A stretch of DNA of 44,830 bases from Spirochaetes bacterium GWF1_51_8 (GCA_001829415.1 MIBE01000050.1:1-44830), one strand, 5' to 3'; shown: positions 29,453 through 37,866, numbered from the stretch's first letter. Program-made: numbers and translations. Notes: generated by a model from the sequence alone, not told the origin.

Positions 29453-30832
29453 ATGCTGAAAAGGTGTGTGTATCTATTTATCGGTTTAGCGCTTATGACA
29501 GTGCTGGGCGGATGTCCCGGCGGGATGAAGCCGAAGGCGGGCGGCAGCTCGGTCCTCAAGGCCGTCCTCATCATGGAAGACGATTATGACGATCCCGGCT
29601 TGAACAACATCGCGGACAGTGTACGCGCCGACTTCTCCTATATCACGAAATTCCTCGATGTCCTCGAAAAGAACGATATTATCAATGTCGATAAGATCGT
29701 GATCCGAGGTTCCGAAGCCACAAAAGACAATATTATGAACGTCCTCAAGAAGCTCAAGCTGAACAAGAACGACGTCCTGATGGTCTATTTCTCGGGGCAT
29801 GGCGGGATGGAAGGCGGGAAGCTTTTCCTTGAAACTTCCGATCTGGAACAAATCTACCGTTCGGAACTCGCTAAGGTGGTCGAGTCGAAGGACGCGAAAC
29901 TGAAGCTCGTCTTCACCGACGCATGCAGCAGTTCTATCGACGGGCTGATCGCAGTGAAAACGCTCGGCGGCCTGACTAAGGCTAATAAGCAGAAAGCGCT
30001 GGTCGAAATCTATAAGAACCTTTTCCTGAACTACGAGGGGACGCTTTATATGACCGCCGCCTCGGAGGGCGAATACGCGTGGTCGGGCGACCGGGGCGGC
30101 GCGTTCACCGAAGCCCTGATCTACGAGACGTTACTCCAGAACCCGAAGCCCACATGGGAAGAGGTCTGCAAGTCCGCGAAGGTTAAAACGCAGGATAAGT
30201 TCAAGAAGATGATCAGCATGGGGCTGATTGATCCATCGACGCTGAAAGATATGAAGAAGCAGGGCATCAAGAACCAGTCCCCCAAGACTTATTCCATGCC
30301 GAGCCTGAAAGGTAGCGTGACTGTCGACGATGACAAAATAGACGAGTATGAGGATGTGGATAACGCCGTAGATACGGAAATCAAGCTCAAGAATATCACG
30401 GGCGACGAGGTGGCGGTCTATCTCGATAAAAATACTTCCGAGGAAGATTGGGACTTCTCGAACACCGAAGAGATCATCCTCGATTCCGGCGATTCCACGA
30501 CACTGAAAGGGGATAACGATAAGATCGTCCTTTTCTTTATTCTCAACGATGAAGAAGGCAATTTCTTCGAACTCTCCGCCGGAGATTACGTGATCGATTA
30601 TGTGAAAAAGAAAGAACTGGGCATCTTCTATGACGAGGATAATAAAGATCAGGACTCCGACGAGAGCGACTGGTGGGTGTGGGACGATGTCGACGATGTC
30701 GACGAGAACAACGACGAGATCGACGAGATCGATAATGACGACCGCTGGAATTTTGACAAAGACGACTATGAGAAAAACGATGACGACGACGAATCCGACT
30801 CAAGCGACAAAGACCATTTCTTCGGTAAATAG
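29453..30832 (+). CDS. Caspase-like (C14/metacaspase-type) lipoprotein with acidic C-terminus
   Basis: The protein has 459 residues from ATG 29453 (GAGGAGG upstream; an earlier in-frame start lies in the promoter). The lipoprotein signal ends at LMTVLGGC. The caspase-hemoglobinase fold shows the catalytic His116 in MVYFSGHGGMEG and Cys158 in LVFTDACSSSIDG, with preceding strand SVLKAVLIMEDDYDD. A middle beta region follows (about 290-390), and the last about 70 residues are extremely Asp/Glu-rich (DDVDDVDENNDEIDEID), possibly Ca2+-binding or an autoinhibitory tail. It should be exposed on the outer or periplasmic face. Two serpin genes precede it directly. Cleavage specificity (Arg/Lys versus Asp) cannot be read with certainty. 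Confidence 0.88.
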   Translation: MLKRCVYLFIGLALMTVLGGCPGGMKPKAGGSSVLKAVLIMEDDYDDPGLNNIADSVRADFSYITKFLDVLEKNDIINVDKIVIRGSEATKDNIMNVLKKLKLNKNDVLMVYFSGHGGMEGGKLFLETSDLEQIYRSELAKVVESKDAKLKLVFTDACSSSIDGLIAVKTLGGLTKANKQKALVEIYKNLFLNYEGTLYMTAASEGEYAWSGDRGGAFTEALIYETLLQNPKPTWEEVCKSAKVKTQDKFKKMISMGLIDPSTLKDMKKQGIKNQSPKTYSMPSLKGSVTVDDDKIDEYEDVDNAVDTEIKLKNITGDEVAVYLDKNTSEEDWDFSNTEEIILDSGDSTTLKGDNDKIVLFFILNDEEGNFFELSAGDYVIDYVKKKELGIFYDEDNKDQDSDESDWWVWDDVDDVDENNDEIDEIDNDDRWNFDKDDYEKNDDDDESDSSDKDHFFGK

Positions 30833-30838
30833 AGAGTT

Positions 30839-30862
30839 AGCCCGCGAAAGCGGGCTTTTTTT
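30839..30862 (+). terminator. Intrinsic terminator of the caspase-like gene
   Basis: 7-bp perfect stem AGCCCGC/GCGGGCT with GAAA loop followed by a run of T, beginning 6 bases after the stop codon. Confidence 0.9.
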
Positions 30863-31010
30863 ATTGCAGTATTAACGGCTCGGCATTCCGCCGTGGAAGG
30901 CGGGATAAGTGCCCGCCATGACGGCATTACATAAAAGAAGTCCTTTTTTTAATGCTATATCAATAGTCTGACGTATCGGTTATGACGGTACCCCGAAAGG
31001 GGCAATGGGA

Positions 31011-31460
31011 TTATTCCTTGCCGGGCGACATTTCCATCCGTATAATGCTGGGCTTGAAGCCCTGCCGTTCCCAGAAACGGAAACCTTCGTTATCGGCCTC
31101 GGAAATATCGATCACGAGCGAAGACTGCTTGGGGAGATAGTTTCCCGCCAGTTCCGCGAACACGGCCTCGGGTACTCCGGGAAGATTGTATCCCGGACGG
31201 ATATAGAATTCGTAAAGGTGGGTCTTCATCGAGTCCATGTTCTCCGGGTCGACCTCGTCGTAGTAGGCGGCGTATCCGATAGTCTGCTCGCCCTGTTCGA
31301 ACACGATCACGCTTCTGCCGGACATAATCCAGCCGCGCAAGAGCTTTTCGATCAGCGTCTTTTTATCGTCGAAATCTTCAGCCGGATCGAAGCCTTCCGC
31401 GCGAATCGCGGCCAGGTACGGCGCGTCGCTTATTCTTGCGTATCTAAGTTTGGTATTCAT
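31011..31460 (-). CDS. GNAT-family N-acetyltransferase
   Basis: A 149-residue protein with GNAT-like order: N-terminal MNTKLRYARISDAPYLAAIRAEGF, strand RSVIVFEQGEQTIGYAAYYDE, LYEFYIRPGYNLPGVPEAVFAEL (acetyl-CoA pocket region, weakly conserved) and the closing DISEADNEGFRFWERQGFKPSIIRMEM, which is the typical C-terminal N..A..FYEk.GF segment. The acceptor substrate is unknown. It is 137 bases downstream of the MBL hydrolase gene on the same strand. Confidence 0.8.
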   Translation of the reverse strand: MNTKLRYARISDAPYLAAIRAEGFDPAEDFDDKKTLIEKLLRGWIMSGRSVIVFEQGEQTIGYAAYYDEVDPENMDSMKTHLYEFYIRPGYNLPGVPEAVFAELAGNYLPKQSSLVIDISEADNEGFRFWERQGFKPSIIRMEMSPGKE

Positions 31461-31597
31461 AGTTTCCTCGCTTGTCCTCTTTTCTTTGATACTGAATAGT
31501 AGAAAAGAGGGCTTAGGACCGGCATGCGAAGGTGGTGTGCCTCATGACCAAGCCGACTCCTGCTATAATTATACACAGTAATAGGGAAAAGGGCAAA

Positions 31598-32419
31598 TTA
31601 ATGTCCGGATTCCATGCCCGCGAAAACCGCCCGTTGGAGTTCCAAAAGTTCGTCGAAACTATGCGCGTCGATTGCCTCGTGGGACGGCAGGATGACGAGC
31701 GACGGGTCGTGGTCGAGCCATGCGCGTAGTATGACAATCGTTTCGATATACGCATCGGGGATATCGGCGGTATGATACGGGGGATAGAACAGCCCGGCAT
31801 ACCCCTCGCAGATATCGCCCGCGAAAAGCAGACGGTGTTCGTCGAGATCGACGAGGTACGAGACGCATCCGGCGGTATGCCCCGGGGTCAGCAATGCGGT
31901 TACGCCGGGAACACCCGGGATTTGCGCCGAGGGGAAAGGTAGTTCAGCGCGATGGAAATCCTCTTCTCTCAGCGGAGTGAGCGTCATGCTGTTAAATAGC
32001 CCTTTCCGGTAACCGTCACGGCGGCTTAACGGGCGCATCGCTTTTTCGATCTCGCTCTCGTACGCGATGAGCATATCGGGACTGATCTGCTTAAGGTTGC
32101 CGCAATGATCGGAATGGAGATGGGTGAAGAGTACCGCGGTTTTACTGCTACGTCGCGCGAATTCCCCGCGCGCGGAATAGGCGATGGGGAAGTAACGCAT
32201 CTCGCGCGAGGGGCCCATCGGGTAACGGCGGGAATCGAGTCCGCTGTCGATATATACGGTCATACCGTCGAAATCGATCCGGAAGATGTTCACCGGGATA
32301 TTGACCGTGCCGTCAGGCGAGAGGCCGAGAAAGGAAAGCCCGGCGGGGCTGAGATACTCGTCCCGCCGGATTGTTAGTTTTCCCGTATCGATAGCGGAAA
32401 TTGCCGGGATTGTTTTCAT
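31598..32419 (-). CDS. Metallo-beta-lactamase-fold hydrolase
   Basis: The protein has 273 residues from the ATG at 32419 (MKTIPAISAIDTGKL). An upstream extension is rejected because it overlaps the preceding gene's coding end. The metal-binding residues are in FTHLHSDHCGNL (HxHxDH), LTPGHTAGC, LFAGDICEG and LPSHEA. The layout resembles AHL-lactonase/quinoprotein-type MBL hydrolases, but the substrate is unknown. Only 5 bases separate it from the stop of the lipoprotein paralogue at 32425, so it is the distal gene of that minus-strand operon. Confidence 0.88.
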   Translation of the reverse strand: MKTIPAISAIDTGKLTIRRDEYLSPAGLSFLGLSPDGTVNIPVNIFRIDFDGMTVYIDSGLDSRRYPMGPSREMRYFPIAYSARGEFARRSSKTAVLFTHLHSDHCGNLKQISPDMLIAYESEIEKAMRPLSRRDGYRKGLFNSMTLTPLREEDFHRAELPFPSAQIPGVPGVTALLTPGHTAGCVSYLVDLDEHRLLFAGDICEGYAGLFYPPYHTADIPDAYIETIVILRAWLDHDPSLVILPSHEAIDAHSFDELLELQRAVFAGMESGH

Positions 32420-32424
32420 TCCGC

Positions 32425-32919
32425 TTATATCTCCAGAATAATTTGATAAACCTCGGAAAGGGATTTCCCCGTGGAAATCGCTCCATAGAGCGCGATCAGT
32501 TTGCCCGGATCGTTCTTGACAGCGGAAATAGCATCCGGTTCGCACCCGTTTTTCTCTACGGCCAGATTGAATAATTCACTATTCAGGTAGTCGATGGAAT
32601 GTATTGCCGATTCTGGTGTCTCCGCTGAAATCTGGTTTTCGAGATACCCGTGCATAATTATTCCTGAAATACTGGCGATATCGAGTTCATAGATTTTCGA
32701 GAGCATATCGAGATTATGCCCGGTCATTCGGGCGGCCTCGTCTATCAGGAGACTCACCTCGATTTGAGCCTCTTTTTTCTGGTCTTCGGGACTGCACGAT
32801 GAACTGGATGCCTTGGATGATGAGCCTGAAGAAACCCCCAAACCGGAAAAATCTCCGACACATGAAACAAGCAGAAATGAAAGAAACGGAATTATATAGA
32901 AAAATACTTTCTTTAACAT
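32425..32919 (-). CDS. Lipoprotein of the IDEAAR/GHNLDMLSKIY paralogue family (copy 1)
   Basis: The protein has 164 residues. A lipoprotein signal ends in FLLVSC (Cys20), followed by a short Ser-rich linker and SCSPEDQ. Then comes an about 110-residue domain shared with the two upstream genes: EVSLLIDEAARMTGHNLDML followed by SKIY, then a variable helical region and a tail around VKNDPGKLIALYGAI. I do not recognise this family. As a lipoprotein its domain should lie outside the cytoplasm. RBS AGGAGG precedes the ATG; a hairpin at 32975-32999 separates it from copy 2. It is followed after 5 bases by the MBL hydrolase gene. Confidence 0.8.
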   Translation of the reverse strand: MLKKVFFYIIPFLSFLLVSCVGDFSGLGVSSGSSSKASSSSCSPEDQKKEAQIEVSLLIDEAARMTGHNLDMLSKIYELDIASISGIIMHGYLENQISAETPESAIHSIDYLNSELFNLAVEKNGCEPDAISAVKNDPGKLIALYGAISTGKSLSEVYQIILEI

Positions 32920-32974
32920 ACGCGCCTCCTGAAATACTCGACATACATTACGGATAAGGTTGATTTTGAGGAAA

Positions 32975-32999
32975 CGGCGGGGCGGGATTTGCCCCGCCG
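32975..32999 (-). terminator. Hairpin between paralogue copies 2 and 1
   Basis: 9-bp perfect stem CGGCGGGGC/GCCCCGCCG with a 7-base loop, followed on the minus strand by TTTCCTC. It lies 13 bases after the stop of copy 2 and could terminate or attenuate transcription into copy 1 and the MBL gene. Confidence 0.65.
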
Positions 33000-33011
33000 G
33001 GAAATTCGAGT

Positions 33012-33617
33012 TTAAAAAGCAAAGACCATACTGAAAATCTCGCCGGGGGTTTTCTGGTCGGCAATTGCGTCCATCAGTTTCCGGATTTTCTCCGGGTCGT
33101 TCTTCAAAGCCGAGATGATCTTGGGCTCGCCGCCGTTCACCTCGACCGACTTCTTCAATAGCGCCTTGCTCAGGTAATCCTTTGACAGAATAGCGGATTC
33201 CTGCGAGAAGGCGGAAACCTGATCGCCCAGTACACCTTCCATGATGACGTTCGCGACGGTCTGGCAGTCGAGATCGTAGATTTTGGAAAGCATGTCGAGA
33301 TTGTGGCCGTTCATCCGCGCGGCCTCGTCGATCAAGATACTGACTTCGACCTGCGGAGTGGCCTGAGGCTGGGCGGGACTACAGCTTGTGCTGATACCCC
33401 AAATCGCGAGGCCTATCGCCGCCGCGAGAACGACGGCACCGATGACGATCGTGATACTGGAATCGCCCGACGCGTTACCGGAAGAGTTTCCCGATGACTG
33501 GGCAGAGGAGTTTCCCGATGTGGCGAAAATATTGAAAATAGAAGCGTGCGCGGCGGAGAATACCGACGCATTCAAAAACAAAACGACTAACCCTGACGAT
33601 ATGCACTTCTTGAACAT
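33012..33617 (-). CDS. Membrane protein of the IDEAAR/GHNLDMLSKIY paralogue family (copy 2)
   Basis: The protein has 201 residues from ATG 33617 (GGAGG upstream; the TTG four codons earlier is rejected). A signal sequence (MFKKCISSGLVVLFLNASVFS) is followed by a Ser/Asn-rich segment, a hydrophobic helix (ITIVIGAVVLAAAIGLAIWG), SCSPAQPQ and the shared domain (EVSILIDEAARMNGHNLDML). The domain ends around MDAIADQKTPGEIFSMVFAF, a close match to copy 3. Compared with copy 1 it has the extra helix before the same SCSP motif. Function unknown; neighbours are only its paralogues and an MBL hydrolase. Confidence 0.78.
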   Translation of the reverse strand: MFKKCISSGLVVLFLNASVFSAAHASIFNIFATSGNSSAQSSGNSSGNASGDSSITIVIGAVVLAAAIGLAIWGISTSCSPAQPQATPQVEVSILIDEAARMNGHNLDMLSKIYDLDCQTVANVIMEGVLGDQVSAFSQESAILSKDYLSKALLKKSVEVNGGEPKIISALKNDPEKIRKLMDAIADQKTPGEIFSMVFAF

Positions 33618-33671
33618 ACGCACCTCCAAAACAGTTTTATTCTTTTGAAACTCCTTTCATCCAGAATAAAA

Positions 33672-34382
33672 CTAAAAAGCGAAAACCAAACTCATGATTT
33701 CGCCGGGACTTTTATGTTCCTGATAAGCCTGATATATCTTTTTCGACATCGCGGGATTCTTCATCATCTTACCGATTACCGTCTGATCCTCGCCGTTGAC
33801 CTGAGCGGATTTCTCGATCAAGGCCTTGCTGAGATAATCCATGGAATTGCACGCGGAGTCAGGGGTGATCGCGGACACCTTGTTATCAAGATACCCCTGC
33901 ATGATCACCTCGGCGATAACATTTTTCTCGAGGCTGTAGATTTTCGACAGCATATCGAGGTTATGCCCGTTAATACGCGCCGCCTCGTCGATCAGGAGAG
34001 TGACCTCAGCCTGGGGATTGGGTTTGTTAAACGAACCGGTGGTGGAACTGAATCCCCATGCCGCCAAACCGATCGCCGCCGCTACAACGAGGAAGATGAA
34101 TACCCCTGTCAGCCATTGCTCGGAGTTCGAGGCCTGGCTCGACGAGTCGCTGGACGCGTCGGACGAGGCCTGGAAGGAATAGTCGCTCGACGACTGCGTC
34201 GACGATTCGCTCGAAGACTTGGATGACGATTCAATCGAGGACTGCGAGGAATTCTGCATCGACGATTCGCTGGAAGCGTTTGCCGAGGATTCGAATATGC
34301 TGAAACCCGCGGCGAACACGGTTCTCAACAGCACCATATTCGATAACGAGGCGATCAGAAATACGGATATTAGCTTTTTCAT
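33672..34382 (-). CDS. Ser-rich membrane protein of the IDEAAR/GHNLDMLSKIY paralogue family (copy 3)
   Basis: The protein has 236 residues. A signal sequence is followed by about 60 residues made almost wholly of Ser with Gln, Glu, Lys and Asp (SSQSSIESSSKSSSESS), then a membrane helix (WLTGVFIFLVVAAAIGLAAWG) and the shared domain (EVTLLIDEAARINGHNLDML, then SKIYSL). The Ser-rich length differs strongly between the copies, as expected of a low-complexity stalk. It is the first gene of the minus-strand paralogue run, with GGGAGG before the ATG and only 54 bases before copy 2. Family not recognised. Confidence 0.78.
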   Translation of the reverse strand: MKKLISVFLIASLSNMVLLRTVFAAGFSIFESSANASSESSMQNSSQSSIESSSKSSSESSTQSSSDYSFQASSDASSDSSSQASNSEQWLTGVFIFLVVAAAIGLAAWGFSSTTGSFNKPNPQAEVTLLIDEAARINGHNLDMLSKIYSLEKNVIAEVIMQGYLDNKVSAITPDSACNSMDYLSKALIEKSAQVNGEDQTVIGKMMKNPAMSKKIYQAYQEHKSPGEIMSLVFAF

Positions 34383-34437
34383 TCGATACCTCCCTTCTCC
34401 CTACCTGTTAAATATGACATCGTTTTTTGCATATTTC

Positions 34438-34457
34438 AATACTCCATTTGGAGTATT
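34438..34457. repeat. Palindrome AATACTCC-N4-GGAGTATT, copy A
   Basis: Perfect 8-bp inverted repeat directly abutting the stop codon of the minus-strand lipoprotein gene (34458) and 55 bases before the start of paralogue copy 3. A near-identical copy (B) lies at 37867-37886. Could be an RNA hairpin, a REP-like element or an operator. Confidence 0.7.
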
Positions 34458-35015
34458 TTACCAGTTTGTCAATAAGACGAGAGCCGGCGGCAGATGCGGA
34501 AACTCGCCGGAAATCAGCATCTTGTACCTGAAATAAATATACCCTTCCGTGTCGCCCGCGATCCGGTTCTTGTTCGATAACAGAAGCTCCTTCCATTTCA
34601 TGGGATAAGCCCTGTTCGCGAGCCAGTCCTTCGAGTTCAACGAGAGTATAAACAGGTCGGGATTCTCTAAGAAGAACCCGAGCAGGCGGGTATCCTCCTC
34701 CGGGGAATTGTAGAAGTAGAGGAGTTCCAATGCACCGAGAAATCCCTTCAGGTCGTTGGTGCCGGATTTCCCGAGATAGCCGATGATCTTTTCCAGTCCG
34801 GCGCTTTTGTCCGGCAAAAGATGGGCTTTCACCGTCTCCTTCGCCCGGGCGACAATTCCGATCAGTACGGCGTCGCCGTTAGTCCGGAGCGCGAATTCCT
34901 CGGGCCCCATCGGAAAACCGGCGTTCTTGAACTCCCAAACCGCGCCGTAATCGTTGCCGGACGCGCAGGATATGCTCAACACTGCGATAAACGATATCAG
35001 GAAAATGTTTTTCAT
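34458..35015 (-). CDS. Lipoprotein of unknown function
   Basis: A 185-residue protein whose signal ends in VLSISCAS (Cys17), a relaxed lipobox. The mature part is mostly alpha-helical (LEKIIGYLGKSGTNDLKGFLGALELLYF, EEDTRLLGFFLENPDLFILSL), perhaps HEAT-like, and ends YKMLISGEFPHLPPALVLLTNW. No family recognised. It is divergent from the DUF4105/barrel gene with a 120-base gap, and its stop codon is followed at once by the palindrome copy A. Confidence 0.7.
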   Translation of the reverse strand: MKNIFLISFIAVLSISCASGNDYGAVWEFKNAGFPMGPEEFALRTNGDAVLIGIVARAKETVKAHLLPDKSAGLEKIIGYLGKSGTNDLKGFLGALELLYFYNSPEEDTRLLGFFLENPDLFILSLNSKDWLANRAYPMKWKELLLSNKNRIAGDTEGYIYFRYKMLISGEFPHLPPALVLLTNW

Positions 35016-35135
35016 ATCCGCCCTAAATCTTTAGTACATCATTCTATCCTGCGTGACGGTTGTTGTCAAGGAACGAACTGAAACCGTTCTTGCCAAATAA
35101 TCGCGGATAGGTTATGATAACACGAGGAGCCGTTT

Positions 35136-37865
35136 ATGCGAAGAGCGCCTATGCTGATTCTTGTCATACTTAGTTTTGCTTTACCCGCACCGGCATTTTC
35201 GCAGGAAAAGCCGATTACCAATATTCCGCCGCTTGTCCTGATCGACAATCCGCTTATGCCGTGGACAGAAGCCGAGATCGTCGCGGTCGCGGGATTGATA
35301 GCGTTACTGCCCTCGGAATACGCCGCGATGACAGCGATCAAGCTCAAGAAAACAATCAAGCCGCCCGCGCCGGGGCATTCGTGGAAAGACAAGTGCGTCC
35401 TCGATCTCGGGAGCCGCACAATCGTACTGAACCTTGTCTACGAACTGCCGTTACCGTGCACCGAGACCAATCTTTACCTCGGCAGTTTTTACAGCCTCAG
35501 TATCGACAATCCGCTTCATCTCACGAACAGTCCCGACAACCAGAGCTATTTCGACTGGAGCCAGCCCGTCCCGTACACGATCACGGACGACCCGTCGGCG
35601 GTCGTCCCGACTGTCCAGCGGCTGCTCCTCTACGCCCTGACCCGTTTTCTCGATAACGGGAAACACCTGAGCGACCTCGAGGAGTGGAGGACGATCGGGC
35701 GGTTTACGGGGCTGGACCTGCTCGGGAATTTGTCCGAGAACCTGAAGGTGGAAGGCTTTGCCTGCAAGGAGGGGATGGCCAATCCTGCGGAAGACCTCGC
35801 GACATTCGCGGTGGAGTTCTTCCTGCCGTCGGCCTATCCCGATCCGTCGATGCACCTGATCAACCGGCTGCCCGCGAAGTACGCTTATTTCAGCTCGCTC
35901 TTCCAATCCAAGCCCGACCCCCAGAAGGGGCTGGGTTCCGGGTACTGCTACTCGAACTGGATCGATCCGGCGGATGTCGACCATATCGAAATCCTATACG
36001 CCACGCCCGTCTCGTCGTCGATAGCGAACCTCGCCGGGCATATCGTGCTCCTGATCCAGAAAAAGGGCGAGGGCGATGTTCTCGGCATATCAAAATGCCT
36101 GAGTTTCGTCGCGAACATCTACCATTACGGGAAACTGCGCGACGAGGGGCTGACATTCGCGTTCCGGGGGATTTTCGGCGGGTATCCGTCGATGATCCAG
36201 GAGGAAACTCTCGCCGAAGTCGTCTACAGGGCGCGTTATATAGAAAACCGCAATCTCTACCGAATCAAGCTCGTGCTCTCGAAGGAGGAGATCGTGTACC
36301 TGATCCAGCGGCTGTGGGAGATGCGGAATACTTACAGCACGTCGTACCTTTTCTTCAACCGTAACTGCGGCACACTGATGGTGGATATGATCAACGAGGT
36401 TTTTCCGGCGGGGGGGAAGGTGCAGATGGGCGAGATGTTCGGGATGCCGAACAACCTCTGCGCGAAGCTCTATGCCGCGAACAGGCTCGGCGGATTTCTC
36501 TACCCGGAATACTGGAACAGCGTCGCGATAGCCCGTTTCGCGGCATGGCGGAATAATACGATTTTCCCGCAAATCCTTACCGCGCTCGCGGGGATGAAAA
36601 CCTTGCTTCCGGAAGACGTATTGCGGAAATTCGCCGGGCTCTTTGTCACTGCGGTTTCGCGTGAAACGAATATCGATAAAGCCTCGGCATACAAGGAGCT
36701 TTCCGGGTATTACCTCGCGCTTTCCGGGCTGCCGGTATTCCAGAACGACCCGGAGCGGAAGAAGGAGTTCCTCGAGATCGGGCGGCTTCTGCTGAAGTAC
36801 CTGATCTACGCTCTCGACAGGGAACGTTACCTCGGCCCGCCCGACGTCCTGACCAAGGCAAAGAACAATCCCGAGATTGACGCGGTCATCAAGGGGATTT
36901 TCAGCATACGGATGTACCTCCTGCAGAACGGCGCGGACGACCCCGATCCCGCCGAGGAGATACAGCAGGAGTTCGAGGACTATGCTCAGGCCTACCGTGA
37001 GAAGGGCTCGTATGTCTCCTGCGCGAACCCGCTCAGGGTGACTCTCGGCTCGTTCGCCTATCACGGCACGCAGTATGTCTCGGCGGGCTTCATGATGGGT
37101 ATCCAGTCGCAGAAGATGGGCGAGCACGGGCTTTTCGCGATGCGGAACGATGTCCTGCTCGAAGTGGCGACCTACGAGTTCATCCCCTACGCCTCGTGGG
37201 ATACGGTCGCGGGCGGGTTTACTAACGGCGGAATCGGGTGGATACACAAGCTGACCTTCCTCAAGCTCGAACAGGCCATCGGCGGGAACGATGTCGATTA
37301 CAACGGATGGTTCGTGCCGTCGTTCGGGATCACGCTGTGGGAAGCGGCCTATATGCCGGGTCTTGGCGCGAAGAGCGATATCAACGTGTTCGATTTCAGC
37401 CTCGGGTTCTGCCTGTTCGAAGCGAACAATTTCGAGCATTATATCAACCTGCTCGCGGGGGCGGGCTTCTCCTACCTTGTGGACGATAGCGACGTCCTGA
37501 CAAGGAGTATCGACGTAAAAGCGAAGCTGGATGGCAAATTCTACCTTTTCGGCAATTCGCAGAACATCCTGCGTTTCCAGTCGACTCTCGTGTTTCGCTT
37601 CGGGTACTTTTTCGTGCCGTACTGGGGATTTGCACCGGCAACCCCCGCAGTATGGCGTTCGGAGGTTTCGCTCAGCTTCGGGCTCGGTAAGTTCAGGGAC
37701 AATGTGCTGACATTGGGCGGGTACTATGAGCATAAATGGAACGAAGGCCCGGGACAGGCCGGATTTTCGGGCGGCGAGACGAGTTGGGGGATTTTCGCCT
37801 CGATGAAATGGGATAACTTCACGCTCGGGATCGATCTTTACCGGATTCTCAATTACGTATTCTGA
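35136..37865 (+). CDS. Exported DUF4105-like protein with C-terminal beta barrel
   Basis: The protein has 909 residues. A signal peptide ends at APAFSQ. The central region matches DUF4105 (Lnb N-terminal-like, NlpC/P60-related) proteins: ANLAGHIVLLIQ with its His and TSYLFFNRNCGTLMVDMI with the NC motif, the probable catalytic His and Cys. N-terminal to that, DLATFAVEFFLP and nearby segments suggest an extra helical domain. The last about 270 residues alternate as beta strands (TLGSFAYHGTQYVSAGFMMG ... IDLYRILNYVF) and end in Phe, fitting an outer membrane barrel. So a Cys-peptidase-like domain may be anchored by its own barrel. RBS GAGGAG. Substrate unknown. Confidence 0.78.
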   Translation: MRRAPMLILVILSFALPAPAFSQEKPITNIPPLVLIDNPLMPWTEAEIVAVAGLIALLPSEYAAMTAIKLKKTIKPPAPGHSWKDKCVLDLGSRTIVLNLVYELPLPCTETNLYLGSFYSLSIDNPLHLTNSPDNQSYFDWSQPVPYTITDDPSAVVPTVQRLLLYALTRFLDNGKHLSDLEEWRTIGRFTGLDLLGNLSENLKVEGFACKEGMANPAEDLATFAVEFFLPSAYPDPSMHLINRLPAKYAYFSSLFQSKPDPQKGLGSGYCYSNWIDPADVDHIEILYATPVSSSIANLAGHIVLLIQKKGEGDVLGISKCLSFVANIYHYGKLRDEGLTFAFRGIFGGYPSMIQEETLAEVVYRARYIENRNLYRIKLVLSKEEIVYLIQRLWEMRNTYSTSYLFFNRNCGTLMVDMINEVFPAGGKVQMGEMFGMPNNLCAKLYAANRLGGFLYPEYWNSVAIARFAAWRNNTIFPQILTALAGMKTLLPEDVLRKFAGLFVTAVSRETNIDKASAYKELSGYYLALSGLPVFQNDPERKKEFLEIGRLLLKYLIYALDRERYLGPPDVLTKAKNNPEIDAVIKGIFSIRMYLLQNGADDPDPAEEIQQEFEDYAQAYREKGSYVSCANPLRVTLGSFAYHGTQYVSAGFMMGIQSQKMGEHGLFAMRNDVLLEVATYEFIPYASWDTVAGGFTNGGIGWIHKLTFLKLEQAIGGNDVDYNGWFVPSFGITLWEAAYMPGLGAKSDINVFDFSLGFCLFEANNFEHYINLLAGAGFSYLVDDSDVLTRSIDVKAKLDGKFYLFGNSQNILRFQSTLVFRFGYFFVPYWGFAPATPAVWRSEVSLSFGLGKFRDNVLTLGGYYEHKWNEGPGQAGFSGGETSWGIFASMKWDNFTLGIDLYRILNYVF

Positions 37866-37866
37866 A

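Noticed and set aside
30540-30875. Arg/Ser-rich frames opposite or beside the acidic tail of the caspase-like gene
   Set aside because: They are other-frame readings of the Asp-rich repeats (GAC/GAT/GAG codons).
30895-30925. Small GGCGGG/CCCGCC hairpin after the caspase terminator
   Set aside because: Short, with no T-run and no gene to serve; likely chance in a GC-rich gap.
32105-32377. Plus-strand 90-codon frame inside the MBL hydrolase
   Set aside because: The minus frame carries the full metal-binding motif set; the plus frame has none.
36090-37733. Long minus-strand open frame (547 codons) inside the DUF4105/barrel gene
   Set aside because: It is a GC-driven antisense shadow: no signal, no family motif, and the plus-strand frame is clearly coding.
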